Assembly (NCBI RefSeq): GCF_001427525.1
Contig: NZ_LMGU01000001.1
Location: forward strand, 2,231,116-2,295,115
Source: Microbacterium sp. Root61
Lineage (GTDB): Bacteria > Actinomycetota > Actinomycetes > Actinomycetales > Microbacteriaceae
Direction: 5' to 3'
DNA: 64,000 bases
Below the pieces are notes generated by a model, which worked only from the letters and a program-made list of their open reading frames with translations, ran no database searches and was not told where the DNA came from. Positions within the stretch are counted from its first letter, which is position 1. Every line of letters starts with the position of its first letter. The translations under genes and the position numbers were made by a program. Of the stretch, positions 1-8,126 are shown piece by piece.

Positions 1-326
1 GTCAGCGCTGCATGCCCATGGACCGCCGTGCCGAGAGCGAAGCCGAACCCGGCCATGAATGATGCAAAGACCATTCGGTGGACGCGCTCGATACCGGCGG
101 CGCCGACATCCATCGCTGTGGCCACGAGCGCACCCATCGATGCCAGTGCCCCGGCGCCGATGGCAGCATCGTTGTGCGGTGCGAGAAGAAGGCTGACCCC
201 GACCGGTGCGGTGATCCCCACAGCCGCAAGCGCGACACGGTCCCACTGCACCCGTGATGGAGTCGTGCGTACGAGTGCTCGCGCCCACGCTTCGCTGTCG
301 TCGACCGCCCGGCGCAGGGGAGTCAT
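1..326 (-). CDS. FUSC-family membrane protein, N-terminal part (runs off the window)
   Basis: Reading on the minus strand from an ATG at 326, the frame stays open to the window edge (108 codons). After a charged N-terminus it alternates small-residue hydrophobic helices (VALAAVGITAPVGVSLLLA, then AAIGAGALASMGALVATAMD, then VFASFMAGFGFALGTAV) with a basic linker. This is the pattern of the N-terminal membrane half of FUSC proteins (fusaric-acid-resistance/aromatic-acid-efflux type). Its ATG overlaps the stop of the upstream DMT gene by four bases (ATGA), so it is the distal gene of the long minus-strand operon. The family call rests on the N-terminus only; substrate unknown. Confidence 0.6.
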   Translation of the reverse strand, partial: MTPLRRAVDDSEAWARALVRTTPSRVQWDRVALAAVGITAPVGVSLLLAPHNDAAIGAGALASMGALVATAMDVGAAGIERVHRMVFASFMAGFGFALGTAVHGHAAL

Positions 327-1228
327 TCCTTGCGGCTCTCCGCACTCGACAGCGCGAACACTCCCCCGATCGCAACCGCCCCTGCTGCCGCAAACGCGAA
401 GAATGCCCAGAGCGGGGCACTGCTCGCTTCGCCGAGGATCCCGATACCGAGCACCACCGCGATGGCGGGGTCGACCACGGTGAGGCCGGCGATGACGACC
501 TCGGGGCGGTTCGCAGCGTGCGCACGTTGCACGAAGTAGATCGAGAGGAAGCCCGCGATGCCGATGCCGATGATGCACCCGATGGTCAGCAGGTTCTCGA
601 CATCCCACTTCAGACCGCCGCCCTGCAGTGCCGACTGCACCCGCAGGATGACGGTCTTGCCGAGCGTCGCAACGAACGCCGAGTAGATGCCGCCGAGAAG
701 CACCCACGTCACCGGCGGCGTGCGACGATGACGTCCGAATATCCAGACGATCGCTGTCGTGAGCAACACAACGGCCAGGACGATGAGCACATCGATGAGT
801 TGACCGGCGGTGATGGCCTGCTGCGTACTCACGAGAGCGGCGACCGTGACGAATCCGGCGACGCCGATGACACACACCGCGATCGCCCACACCACCGCGC
901 GAGACGGCAGTCGCTTCGCGAAGATCGCCGTCAAGAGTGCGGTGAACACCAGGGCCGCCACCCCGATCGGCTGGACGACCATCAGCGGCGCGAACGCGAG
1001 GCTCCCCATCTGGAGCAGCACGGCAGCGCCGAGGAGGACCGCGCCGAGGAGCCAGATGTGATTGCGCACGAGGTTCATCGCCTTGGAGCCGTCGACTCCG
1101 CGTGCCGCTCCCGCCTCCATCGCCCGGACCCCGCGCGCCTGCAACAGATTGCCGACGGCAAGAGCGGCCGCGGACCCGATCGCCAACGCGATTCCCACGA
1201 GGGGCGCTGAACTCAGTTCCACGGTCAC
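323..1228 (-). CDS. DMT-superfamily (EamA/NIPA-like) transporter
   Basis: A 301-residue integral membrane protein with about nine or ten hydrophobic helices and almost no soluble domain. The first helix, beginning LVGIALAIGSAAALAVGNLLQARGVR, and the C-terminal repeat with VVIAGLTVVDPAIAVVLG and GILGE are typical of drug/metabolite transporters of the EamA or NIPA-like (Mg2+) type. The start chosen is GTG at 1228 because it overlaps the stop of the upstream Na+/H+ antiporter as GTGA, the coupling used throughout this operon. Its own stop overlaps the next start at 326. Substrate cannot be read from sequence; the neighbouring antiporters make an ion or small-metabolite role plausible. Confidence 0.75.
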   Translation of the reverse strand: MTVELSSAPLVGIALAIGSAAALAVGNLLQARGVRAMEAGAARGVDGSKAMNLVRNHIWLLGAVLLGAAVLLQMGSLAFAPLMVVQPIGVAALVFTALLTAIFAKRLPSRAVVWAIAVCVIGVAGFVTVAALVSTQQAITAGQLIDVLIVLAVVLLTTAIVWIFGRHRRTPPVTWVLLGGIYSAFVATLGKTVILRVQSALQGGGLKWDVENLLTIGCIIGIGIAGFLSIYFVQRAHAANRPEVVIAGLTVVDPAIAVVLGIGILGEASSAPLWAFFAFAAAGAVAIGGVFALSSAESRKE

Positions 1229-2955
1229 TTCTCGCTTTCCAGGTGAAGCTTCACGCTGATCTCGTAGGCGTCGAGCTCGTCGAGGACGTACCGAAGAGCG
1301 CTGGTGCTGTGGCGTCCCGACCGGCCGAGCTCGTGCAGCCGACTTCGCATCACCGCGACAAGTGCGAGCTCGAATTCGAGAGCTTCTGGCGCGTCCGAGC
1401 CATCGGTGGGGGCGAGCGGGGCGACGAACCGCGACCCCGGGAGCGCGTAGAGCCCCTCCGAGAACGGCTGGCGGTCCGCGCGCACCAACGCTCCACCGTC
1501 GATCGCGGCCTGGGCGGCGTCGCGCAGTTGCCCGTCGATCGCGCGGATCTCCTCGCGCGGTGGACCGCTGGCACCGGTCTTGCGCAAACCGAGAAGACGA
1601 GCGAGAACCGGAAGCGTCAGCCCCTGCAGGAGAAGACTCCCCGCAGCCACGAGGAACGCGATGAACACGAGGAGGTCGCGGTCGGGGGTGTCGCGCGGCA
1701 AGGTCTGGGCGGCCGCGAGGGTGACGGCCCCGCGCATGCCCGCCCACACGATGATCGTGTTGTGCTTCCAGGTGAGGGGCGACGCGTCGAAGTAGTCGAT
1801 ATCGGCGTTCATCCGTCCGATGCGCGTTCTGCTCTTCCTCCGGCGTGCGGCCGAAGATGTGGAAGGTCGTGCCGCGCGCCGGGGATGGCCGGCGGTATCG
1901 GGATCGGGATGCTGCGAGGCAACGCCGCTGGCAACCAGGCGCTTGCGCACCGAGCGCTGCACGCGGATGGCGTGAACACGGAGCATCGGAAAGACATAGG
2001 CGGCACGCACGACGACGAGCACGACGAATGCGACCGTCGCGATCGCGATGCCCTTGAGCAGCCCTTCGTCGGCGGCCAGGTTGCTCTCGACGATGCCCCA
2101 CAACTCGAGCCCCATGACGAGGAAGACGGCTCCCTCGAGAAGGAACTCGATCGTGCGCCAGTTGAGCTTGTCCGAGATGCGCTGCTCGGGAGTGAGCCAG
2201 CGGACCGAACCCTGGCCGCACACCACGCCGGCCACGACGGCCGCGACCAGCCCGGAGCCGCCGAGAGCTTCGGTGGGCACATAGGCGATGTAAGGGATCG
2301 TCAGGCCCAGTGCCGTGTTGGCGGTCGCACTGGTTGTCCAGGCCCGCAGCCGCAGCGCGATCACACCCGCGACGGCGCCGACCACGATCGCCGAGACGAC
2401 AGCCCACGCGAAGTCGCCGAGTGTCGCCAGGAACGAGAACCCGGATGCCGCGGCGACGATCGCCGTACGGAGGAGCACGAGCGCGGTGGCGTCGTTGAGC
2501 AGCGCTTCTCCCTCGAGGACGGTGACGACGCGTCGAGGAACCCCGAGCTTTCGCACGATGGATGTCGCGACGGCATCCGTCGGGCTCAGGATCGCGCCGA
2601 GGGCGACCGCGAGCGGAAAGCCGAGGTCGGGGATCGCCCAGAAGAAGACGAGCCCGAGCACGAGAGAGCTGATGATGACCAGCAGGACCGACAACCCGCC
2701 GATCGCGACGAAATCGCGACGAAATTCGATGGCCGGCGCCGAGACCGCAGAGGAGAAGAGGAGTGGCGGCAGCACTCCCATGAGGATCAGCTCGGGCGGC
2801 ACCGACACGGCCGATACTGACGGAATGAGGCTCACGCCCACCCCGATGGCGACAAGGATCAGCGGGCCGGCAACGCCGGTTCGACTCGAGAGAGAGTTGG
2901 CGAACACGATCACGAGGACTGCGACGACCACAATCAGGATCAGTTCAGCCGACAT
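1225..2955 (-). CDS. Na+(K+)/H+ antiporter, CPA1/NhaP type
   Basis: A 576-residue monovalent cation/proton antiporter. The first ~400 residues form the multi-helix exchanger core: LILMGVLPPLLFSSAV, the essential-acid region GAILSPTDAVATSIV, and a second half-repeat ending in GMRGAVTLAAAQTLP, both typical of NhaP/CPA1. A basic stretch of about 65 residues (VQRSVRKRLV to RMNADID) interrupts the membrane domain, and the C-terminal ~130 residues form a soluble tail, as in many bacterial CPA1 proteins. It lies 33 bp after the CPA2-type antiporter and overlaps the DMT gene by four bases. Role: Na+ or K+ exchange for protons at the cytoplasmic membrane, so pH and salt homeostasis. Confidence 0.88.
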   Translation of the reverse strand: MSAELILIVVVAVLVIVFANSLSSRTGVAGPLILVAIGVGVSLIPSVSAVSVPPELILMGVLPPLLFSSAVSAPAIEFRRDFVAIGGLSVLLVIISSLVLGLVFFWAIPDLGFPLAVALGAILSPTDAVATSIVRKLGVPRRVVTVLEGEALLNDATALVLLRTAIVAAASGFSFLATLGDFAWAVVSAIVVGAVAGVIALRLRAWTTSATANTALGLTIPYIAYVPTEALGGSGLVAAVVAGVVCGQGSVRWLTPEQRISDKLNWRTIEFLLEGAVFLVMGLELWGIVESNLAADEGLLKGIAIATVAFVVLVVVRAAYVFPMLRVHAIRVQRSVRKRLVASGVASQHPDPDTAGHPRRAARPSTSSAARRRKSRTRIGRMNADIDYFDASPLTWKHNTIIVWAGMRGAVTLAAAQTLPRDTPDRDLLVFIAFLVAAGSLLLQGLTLPVLARLLGLRKTGASGPPREEIRAIDGQLRDAAQAAIDGGALVRADRQPFSEGLYALPGSRFVAPLAPTDGSDAPEALEFELALVAVMRSRLHELGRSGRHSTSALRYVLDELDAYEISVKLHLESEK

Positions 2956-2988
2956 TCCGACGCCTCTTGTCGCGGGCAGGACGACAGC

Positions 2989-4191
2989 TCACGCGCGTTG
3001 TCCTTGCGTCGAGCCTTCATGGGTTGCGACGGACACCCGCGGCGCACCCTTCAGACCCATGGCGATCAGCGGAAGCAAGAGCACCGAGAGCATTCCCGCT
3101 GCCACGAGCACCGATGCCACCGCAGAAGGAAGGACACCACTCGCGACTCCGATCGCCGTCGCCGCGACGATGATGGGCAGCCCGGTCGCCCCGAGGAGTC
3201 CCAGTGCGATTCGTTCTCGCCACGTGGCATCCGGGGGCGCAGCGAGCATCGATGGGATGCCGCGAACCACCAGCAGCACGACCACGGTCAACGGGACGAA
3301 GACGAACAGCACGGGGTCGGCGAGCAACGCGGCGAGATCGAATGTCACGCCGGTGTAGACGAAGAAGACGGGAATGAGGAAGCCGAATGCAACAGCCTCC
3401 ACCTTGCTGTCAACGGCGGCACGGTCCGCCTGCTCGGCATCCCGCATGAGTAGACGCCAGACGACACCGGCCGCGAACGCGCCGAGCAGCATGTCCAGGT
3501 CCAGCGCGATGCTCAGTGCGAGCAGTGCGGTGAGCACGAAGAACACGACCCGAATCGCGAACTGCCCCGACGTGTGCAGGGTGGAGTTGACGAAGCGGTG
3601 CATCGCTCCGCGGGGCAGGGTGATCGACAGCCAGATCGCCATCGCCGCGATCACGCCGAATGCGACGAGCACCAACGTCGCGGGGCCGGGGTCGCGCGCG
3701 CCGAGGAACACGGAGATCGCGATGAGGGGTCCGAACTCGCCCACCGCGCCGACGGCGCCGGCCGTCCGTCCGAACGGTGTGTGCAGGTCTCCCGAATCTC
3801 GGAGAATCGGGAGAAGCGTGCCCAGAGCCGTCGAGCACAGCGCGACGCCGATGATGACCGCGGCGTCACCGGGGGCGAGCACGAATCCGATCGCGAGGCC
3901 CGCCGCGATGCTGATGAGCCACCCGAGGACGGCATTGCGGCCGGTGCGTCCCCGAAAGGATCCGAATTCGATCTCGCTGCCGGCGACGAAGAACAGCATC
4001 GCGAGTCCGAGCGCCGCGAGGGTGTCGATGAAGACGGAGGGCTCCGCCCAGCCCAGGACGCTCGGCCCCGCGACGATGCCGAGCACCAATTCGAAGACGA
4101 CGACAGGCACACGCAGCCACGGCGAGAGCCCGCGCGCGAGCAGCGGGGCGAGTACCGCCAACGCGGGGATCACGAAGAGTGCCGACTCCAT
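2989..4191 (-). CDS. Cation/proton antiporter, CPA2 type (membrane domain only)
   Basis: A 400-residue membrane protein with the Na_H_Exchanger fold. The N-terminal half carries VFELVLGIVAGPSVLGWAEP and LAALGLAMLFFVAGSEIEF, close to the CPA2 consensus that includes the acidic residues after the GLE/GSE step. The second half contains AFAAGVVWRLL and FLIPVFFVYTGVTFDL, also CPA2 hallmarks. There is no C-terminal TrkA-N/RCK domain, so it resembles short actinobacterial antiporters rather than KefB/KefC. It begins one base downstream of the GAP-family gene stop and is followed 33 bp later by the CPA1 antiporter, so two different proton-coupled cation exchangers sit in one transcript. Confidence 0.85.
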   Translation of the reverse strand: MESALFVIPALAVLAPLLARGLSPWLRVPVVVFELVLGIVAGPSVLGWAEPSVFIDTLAALGLAMLFFVAGSEIEFGSFRGRTGRNAVLGWLISIAAGLAIGFVLAPGDAAVIIGVALCSTALGTLLPILRDSGDLHTPFGRTAGAVGAVGEFGPLIAISVFLGARDPGPATLVLVAFGVIAAMAIWLSITLPRGAMHRFVNSTLHTSGQFAIRVVFFVLTALLALSIALDLDMLLGAFAAGVVWRLLMRDAEQADRAAVDSKVEAVAFGFLIPVFFVYTGVTFDLAALLADPVLFVFVPLTVVVLLVVRGIPSMLAAPPDATWRERIALGLLGATGLPIIVAATAIGVASGVLPSAVASVLVAAGMLSVLLLPLIAMGLKGAPRVSVATHEGSTQGQRA

Positions 4192-4192
4192 G

Positions 4193-4864
4193 TCACCCCG
4201 CCAGGTCGGCGATCCCTGATCCGATCAGCTTGAAACCGAGAACGACGAACAGCACAGTCATGATCACGGCGTGATTCGACACGAGCCACGTGCGCATGCC
4301 CGAGAGCCTTACTTCGACCTTGCTCGGCGAGACGATGCTGATGACCCACGGGATCGCGGCTGCCAGGATTCCCATGGCCCCGAAGATCAGGATGACGGCG
4401 ACGATCTCTTCCACCGGCAGCGGCGCCTGCGAGATGCGGCCCCCGGCTGCGATGAGCAGAGGAAGATCCTTGGGCGAGGCCGGCCCCGAGATCACGATGC
4501 CGACCAGGAACGCCTTCCAGACGGTCAGTCCGTCCAGGCTCGCCATCCACTTCGGAGTCTCGTGCGAGGATCGGCCGCGCCATTGCAGGACGGCGAGGAA
4601 GAGCAATCCTGCGCCGAGGACGATCTCGATGATGTCGATAGTGATGTGCGGACCCGAATCGGGGTCCTCCGCTCCCGCTGAGCGGCCGAAGAGCACCAAG
4701 ACGCCGACGAACACGATCGCGAACGTGTAGCACCCGAGGATGAAGGCGGTGCCGTTGGTCCGCCCCTTACCGGCCGTCGCCATGAGGATGACGGCGACGA
4801 TCGCGAGCGGGCTGATGGCGATGGCGATCCCGAGCGTGAGGAGGTCGGCGAGAACGGCGAGCAT
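4193..4864 (-). CDS. GAP-family (Sap/SfLAP-like) membrane protein
   Basis: A 223-residue, six-helix membrane protein. The N-terminus (LLTLGIAIAISPLAIVAVILM, then GTAFILGCYTFAIVFVGVLVLF) and the central GIVISGPASPKDLPLLIAAG match the actinobacterial GAP/Sap family, related to LysE/RhtB exporters and named after the mycobacterial sulfolipid-1-addressing protein. The conserved N-P/S-P turns near the start are present. The start shares one base with the preceding gene's stop (TGATG arrangement at 4864), so translation is probably coupled. Export of a lipid or peptidic metabolite is known or proposed for relatives; the cargo here is unknown. Confidence 0.75.
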   Translation of the reverse strand: MLAVLADLLTLGIAIAISPLAIVAVILMATAGKGRTNGTAFILGCYTFAIVFVGVLVLFGRSAGAEDPDSGPHITIDIIEIVLGAGLLFLAVLQWRGRSSHETPKWMASLDGLTVWKAFLVGIVISGPASPKDLPLLIAAGGRISQAPLPVEEIVAVILIFGAMGILAAAIPWVISIVSPSKVEVRLSGMRTWLVSNHAVIMTVLFVVLGFKLIGSGIADLAG

Positions 4865-6225
4865 CAGCTCACCTTCGCGATCGCTTGTGCGTCAGCCGTC
4901 TCGCCTGACAGATCATCGAAGACCTCGATCTCGTCTGGCCGACGCTGGAGGAGCTCGAGCATCCACCCCACCATCAGCGCGACGACGATGACGAGCACGA
5001 TGTCGCCACCGCTGAGGGGCCGCAGCGCGAACAACCACGTCACGCCCAGCATCGCGACGATGACACGCACCGCGACCCGATGACGACCGAGCCACTCACC
5101 AAACCCGCCGGTCTGCAGGCCCCGCTCGACAAGCGATCGTCGAGCGGATGCGTTGAGGGAGTCGAGCGTCATCCGCGTACGACGCGCCGCGCGCGAACGG
5201 CCCATGAACCAGCCGATGGCGGCGACCGCGAGGCCGAGGAGGGCGAAGATCCACGCGGTCTGCTGCATGTCCTCGACCAGCTGCGCATAGATGACGGCGA
5301 GCGCGCTCGGCGAGAGCGCGAGCTCGGCGGCCACCATCGCGACGGCGAAGGAGCCCAGCGACAGCAGCGCGCCCAGCGATGCAGCACCGAGGGTGACGCC
5401 GAGACCGGCACCGAGCACCGCCGCGCTGCGACGACGTGCCAACGCGATGCCGAGGGCGAACAGCGCGAGGGCGATCACCGGGAGCCACCAGCCGATCGCA
5501 TCCGCGATCGCGTAGCCGGTGCGGATCGCGATGAGGCTCTCACCGCTGCCGATGATGATGACGTTGTCCACAGTGGGAATGAGGAAAGCCACCCCCACTC
5601 CCCGTTCGGAGAGGCTGTCCTTGATGTTCTCGACGAGGGGCCCCAGCGCAATGCCGAGTCCCTCGGAGGAGAGCACCACGATCCCGCCACCGTCCGAGGT
5701 CGAGGCCAGGGTCAAGGCGCGGTGCGCGCCGCGCAAGACCATCGTCCAGACCTCGGAGAACGCATCCGATTCGACCACGGTCGTCACGCCCGTAGCCACG
5801 AGGTTCTCGAGGCCGCCGGCAGCGGGCTGGCGGAGAAGGTCGAGCGCGTCGTTCGCGCGTGCTCCCACACCGAGCTCGGCGATTCCGTCGAAGAGGGCAT
5901 CCGTGACCGCTGCGAAGTCGACCTGCGCGCGAACCGCCGACATCGTCTCATCGATGATGAGCGCTTGCACGGCGGGGTCGTCCACAACCGGTGAGAGCGT
6001 CGAGACGAAGGCCTCCTCTTCCACGAGCTGCACGCGTGCCCACGCACCGGCGATCGACACCGGTACGAGAATCGCAGCGATCGTGATCACCAGCGCCGAG
6101 GCGACCGATCGCCACCAGCCCCCGTGCGGTTGGTCACGCTCGACCTCGCGGACGAGGGCCGCGTTCTGTGCTTCGAGCGTGCGTAGCCGGGCGGTGAGAA
6201 CCTCAGCATCCATCGCGTCAACCAT
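4864..6225 (-). CDS. Membrane protein with N-terminal coiled coil and large extracytoplasmic domain
   Basis: No precise function recognised. The predicted protein (about 453 residues from ATG 6225; ATG 6213 or a longer start at 6252 are possible) opens with a short coiled coil (DAEVLTARLRTLEAQNAALV). A single membrane helix follows, then an extracytoplasmic segment of about 160 residues (from WARVQLVEEEAFVSTLSPVV through the glycine-rich DGGGIVVLSSEGLG), and then four or five helices ending in a cytoplasmic acidic tail. This architecture recurs in actinobacterial proteins annotated only as integral membrane proteins. ATG 6225 overlaps the upstream stop by eight bases, in keeping with the operon. 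It may organise or regulate the neighbouring transporters, but nothing in the sequence proves that. Confidence 0.72.
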   Translation of the reverse strand: MVDAMDAEVLTARLRTLEAQNAALVREVERDQPHGGWWRSVASALVITIAAILVPVSIAGAWARVQLVEEEAFVSTLSPVVDDPAVQALIIDETMSAVRAQVDFAAVTDALFDGIAELGVGARANDALDLLRQPAAGGLENLVATGVTTVVESDAFSEVWTMVLRGAHRALTLASTSDGGGIVVLSSEGLGIALGPLVENIKDSLSERGVGVAFLIPTVDNVIIIGSGESLIAIRTGYAIADAIGWWLPVIALALFALGIALARRRSAAVLGAGLGVTLGAASLGALLSLGSFAVAMVAAELALSPSALAVIYAQLVEDMQQTAWIFALLGLAVAAIGWFMGRSRAARRTRMTLDSLNASARRSLVERGLQTGGFGEWLGRHRVAVRVIVAMLGVTWLFALRPLSGGDIVLVIVVALMVGWMLELLQRRPDEIEVFDDLSGETADAQAIAKVS

Positions 6226-7327
6226 CAGCGCCCTCTCGGAGAGATCGTCCACCCGGATGCACGTTGCGCAGGAACAGGATGATCCAACTGAAGATCAGGA
6301 GCGCCGACACCAGCTCGACGGCGGTCAGGTTGTAGACGCCCACGGCGAAGAGCACGGCGAGGACGACGATCACCCCGACATACACGAAGCCGAGCGCAAC
6401 GAAGACCTTGGGCATGGAGGGGACGAGCCAAGGCAGACCGATGACGAGCGCCGCAAAGGCGACCGTCATCCCCGTGGCGACGGTGTTGTGGATGAGGAAG
6501 AACCGATCGACGGGGAAGATCCCGACACAGGCGAGAAGAGCGCCGAGGAGCACGAAGAGCACGCGCATGACTCCGCGGCGGCGCCGATCCAGCACGGTCG
6601 CGGAGGGCAGCGATGCCGTCCCGAATCGCGCGATCGTCGTGACCAGGACACCCGACACGATGAGGGTCACATTGAAGGTCAGCGACGAGATGTCATGCGT
6701 GATGCCGAGGGCGGACAGGTTCATCTGCCACCACAGCGGATCGGTCGAGCTCAGCATTGCCGTCACCATTCCCACGACGAGGAACACCGCCAGCACAAGG
6801 GACAGGTGGCGGGGAGACAATGCCGCCCCGCTCAAGAAGGAGAGGTAGGCGCTGAGCGCGGTCGCGGTCGCTGCCAGAGCGACGGCCGGCGAGGCGTACA
6901 CCGTCGCGCCGACGAAACTGTGTTCCAGAATCGTCGCCACGCCGATCCACCCGAGCAGCGCAATCGCGCCGTGGGCCGCCGACAGCGCGATCAGGTCGAA
7001 CCAGCGGTACTTCGCGCCCTCGGCATCCTGGGGGTCAGCCGCCGCGGCACGGCGCGGAAGAAGCCGCGAGATCGCGAACCCGACGGCCGCCGCGACGGCG
7101 CCGGCCATCGCCGTGAAGTCGCCGAGCGAGTGCCGACCATCGATGGGGAGCTCGCGCCCCCAGAAGACGAACGCCGCGACTGCTGCGGAGATCGCGAAGG
7201 CGAAGGCCCCCAGCGTGAGCGCGAACGACTCGTCATCAAGCGAACGACGACCAGCGGTTTCACGGGCAGCCACAGTGAGTGCCAGTACAGGCTCGCTCTC
7301 CGTCGAGCGCCCAGACAGAGCCGACAT
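6218..7327 (-). CDS. DUF998-like multi-pass membrane protein
   Basis: A 369-residue protein of about ten hydrophobic helices with no catalytic motif that I can see. After a polar N-terminus of about 30 residues, helices such as LTLGAFAFAISAAVAAFVFW, GDFTAMAGAVAAAVGFAISR, LVLAVFLVVGMVTAMLSS and TVAFAALVIGLPWLVPS follow one another. The FPVDRFFLIHNTVA segment inside the helix array resembles the G(I/V)FP-HN pattern of DUF998 proteins, so I assign that family tentatively. The first two possible start codons are adjacent (GTG 7330, ATG 7327); ATG 7327 shares one base with the previous stop, and GTG 7330 would overlap it as GTGA. Function unknown. Confidence 0.7.
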   Translation of the reverse strand: MSALSGRSTESEPVLALTVAARETAGRRSLDDESFALTLGAFAFAISAAVAAFVFWGRELPIDGRHSLGDFTAMAGAVAAAVGFAISRLLPRRAAAADPQDAEGAKYRWFDLIALSAAHGAIALLGWIGVATILEHSFVGATVYASPAVALAATATALSAYLSFLSGAALSPRHLSLVLAVFLVVGMVTAMLSSTDPLWWQMNLSALGITHDISSLTFNVTLIVSGVLVTTIARFGTASLPSATVLDRRRRGVMRVLFVLLGALLACVGIFPVDRFFLIHNTVATGMTVAFAALVIGLPWLVPSMPKVFVALGFVYVGVIVVLAVLFAVGVYNLTAVELVSALLIFSWIILFLRNVHPGGRSLREGADG

Positions 7328-8040
7328 CACTTGACGACGACTTCGTCGTCACCCAAAACCGCCGATGCCGACGTCCGGTGCGATTTGCGATCCCAGAACG
7401 GAAGCACGATGAGTGAGGCCAGCAGGAAGCAGATCGCTCCGATGAATGTGCCGTTGTTGGCCAGAGAATCGTTGTAGGAACTGCCGCTGGGAAGGATGTA
7501 GGAACCGACTGCCGAGATGCCGAAGGCGACGCATCCGACGAAGTTGATGAACACCGACCACCACGCGCGGGGCCGCAGATCCCACACGTTCGCGACGTGT
7601 GCATAGGCGATGAAGGCCAGGCAGCCGCTCACCAGGAAGGCGACGGAGCCTCCGGCATCCGGATTCCAGACGAACTGCTCTTCCGCGGTGATCGTCTTGG
7701 CACGCAGCGCGGCCGTCGTGCTCACGTTGAACATCAGCGTCCCGAATGTCTGCGTCGCTGCGGTGAGCCATTCGGCGCGCACCATGCGACCGGGAGGGTA
7801 TGACACCTTGACCGCGATGGCTCCGCTGAAGAAGAGCTGAATGAGCCCGGCGGTGGTGAAGAACAGCGCACCGATGAAGAAGAGGATGTTGGAGACGCTC
7901 GACCCGAGAGCGGTGCTCAATCCGGGCGCTGAGCCGACGGCGAAGAATGCGGACCCGATCATGAAGCCCCAGCATTGCTTCGTCAGGGTCGGCACGAAGA
8001 GTCTCCGTGGCGGGTCGATGGTGGTTGCTTCGGCGGTCAT
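7327..8040 (-). CDS. Six-helix membrane protein directly downstream of glutamate decarboxylase
   Basis: A 237-residue protein, not recognised as a named family. It has a hydrophilic start (MTAEATTIDPPRRLFVP), six predicted helices (among them SAFFAVGSAPGLSTALG, NILFFIGALFFTTAGLIQLF, VAFLVSGCLAFIAYAHVA and GTFIGAICFLLASLIVLPF) and a short charged tail. The N-terminal TLTKQCWGFMIGSAFFAVGSAP resembles actinobacterial YrhK-type or hypothetical acid-stress membrane proteins, but I cannot name it safely. The start is ATG 8040, 86 bases after gadB, with a strong GC stem-loop in between. It is far too small to be a GadC-type amino-acid antiporter. Confidence 0.72.
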   Translation of the reverse strand: MTAEATTIDPPRRLFVPTLTKQCWGFMIGSAFFAVGSAPGLSTALGSSVSNILFFIGALFFTTAGLIQLFFSGAIAVKVSYPPGRMVRAEWLTAATQTFGTLMFNVSTTAALRAKTITAEEQFVWNPDAGGSVAFLVSGCLAFIAYAHVANVWDLRPRAWWSVFINFVGCVAFGISAVGSYILPSGSSYNDSLANNGTFIGAICFLLASLIVLPFWDRKSHRTSASAVLGDDEVVVK

Positions 8041-8085
8041 TTCATGCGCTCCGAGTCTGTGCGAGGCACCGCCGTCTGGGGTGCG

Positions 8086-8113
8086 GGGAGGGCGCCGCGC
8101 GCGGCGCCCTCCC
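8086..8113 (-). terminator. Perfect GC palindrome just after gadB (attenuator or terminator)
   Basis: The 28 bases form a perfect palindrome. The left half is GGGAGGGCGCCGCG and the right half is its exact reverse complement, giving a 12-bp stem with a CGCG loop. It starts about 14 nt after the gadB stop on the minus strand and is not followed by a T-run. Actinobacterial terminators often lack a U-tract, and here the operon continues downstream, so partial termination or mRNA stabilisation of the gadB part is the likely role. Confidence 0.6.
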
Positions 8114-8126
8114 TCAACGGGTTCGA

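Noticed and set aside
254..1210. Long plus-strand open frames over 1-7.5 kb, for example 254-1210, 1102-2820 and 5519-7477
   Set aside because: They are antisense to well-supported membrane-protein genes, with charged low-complexity translations and no family pattern. High GC produces such frames.
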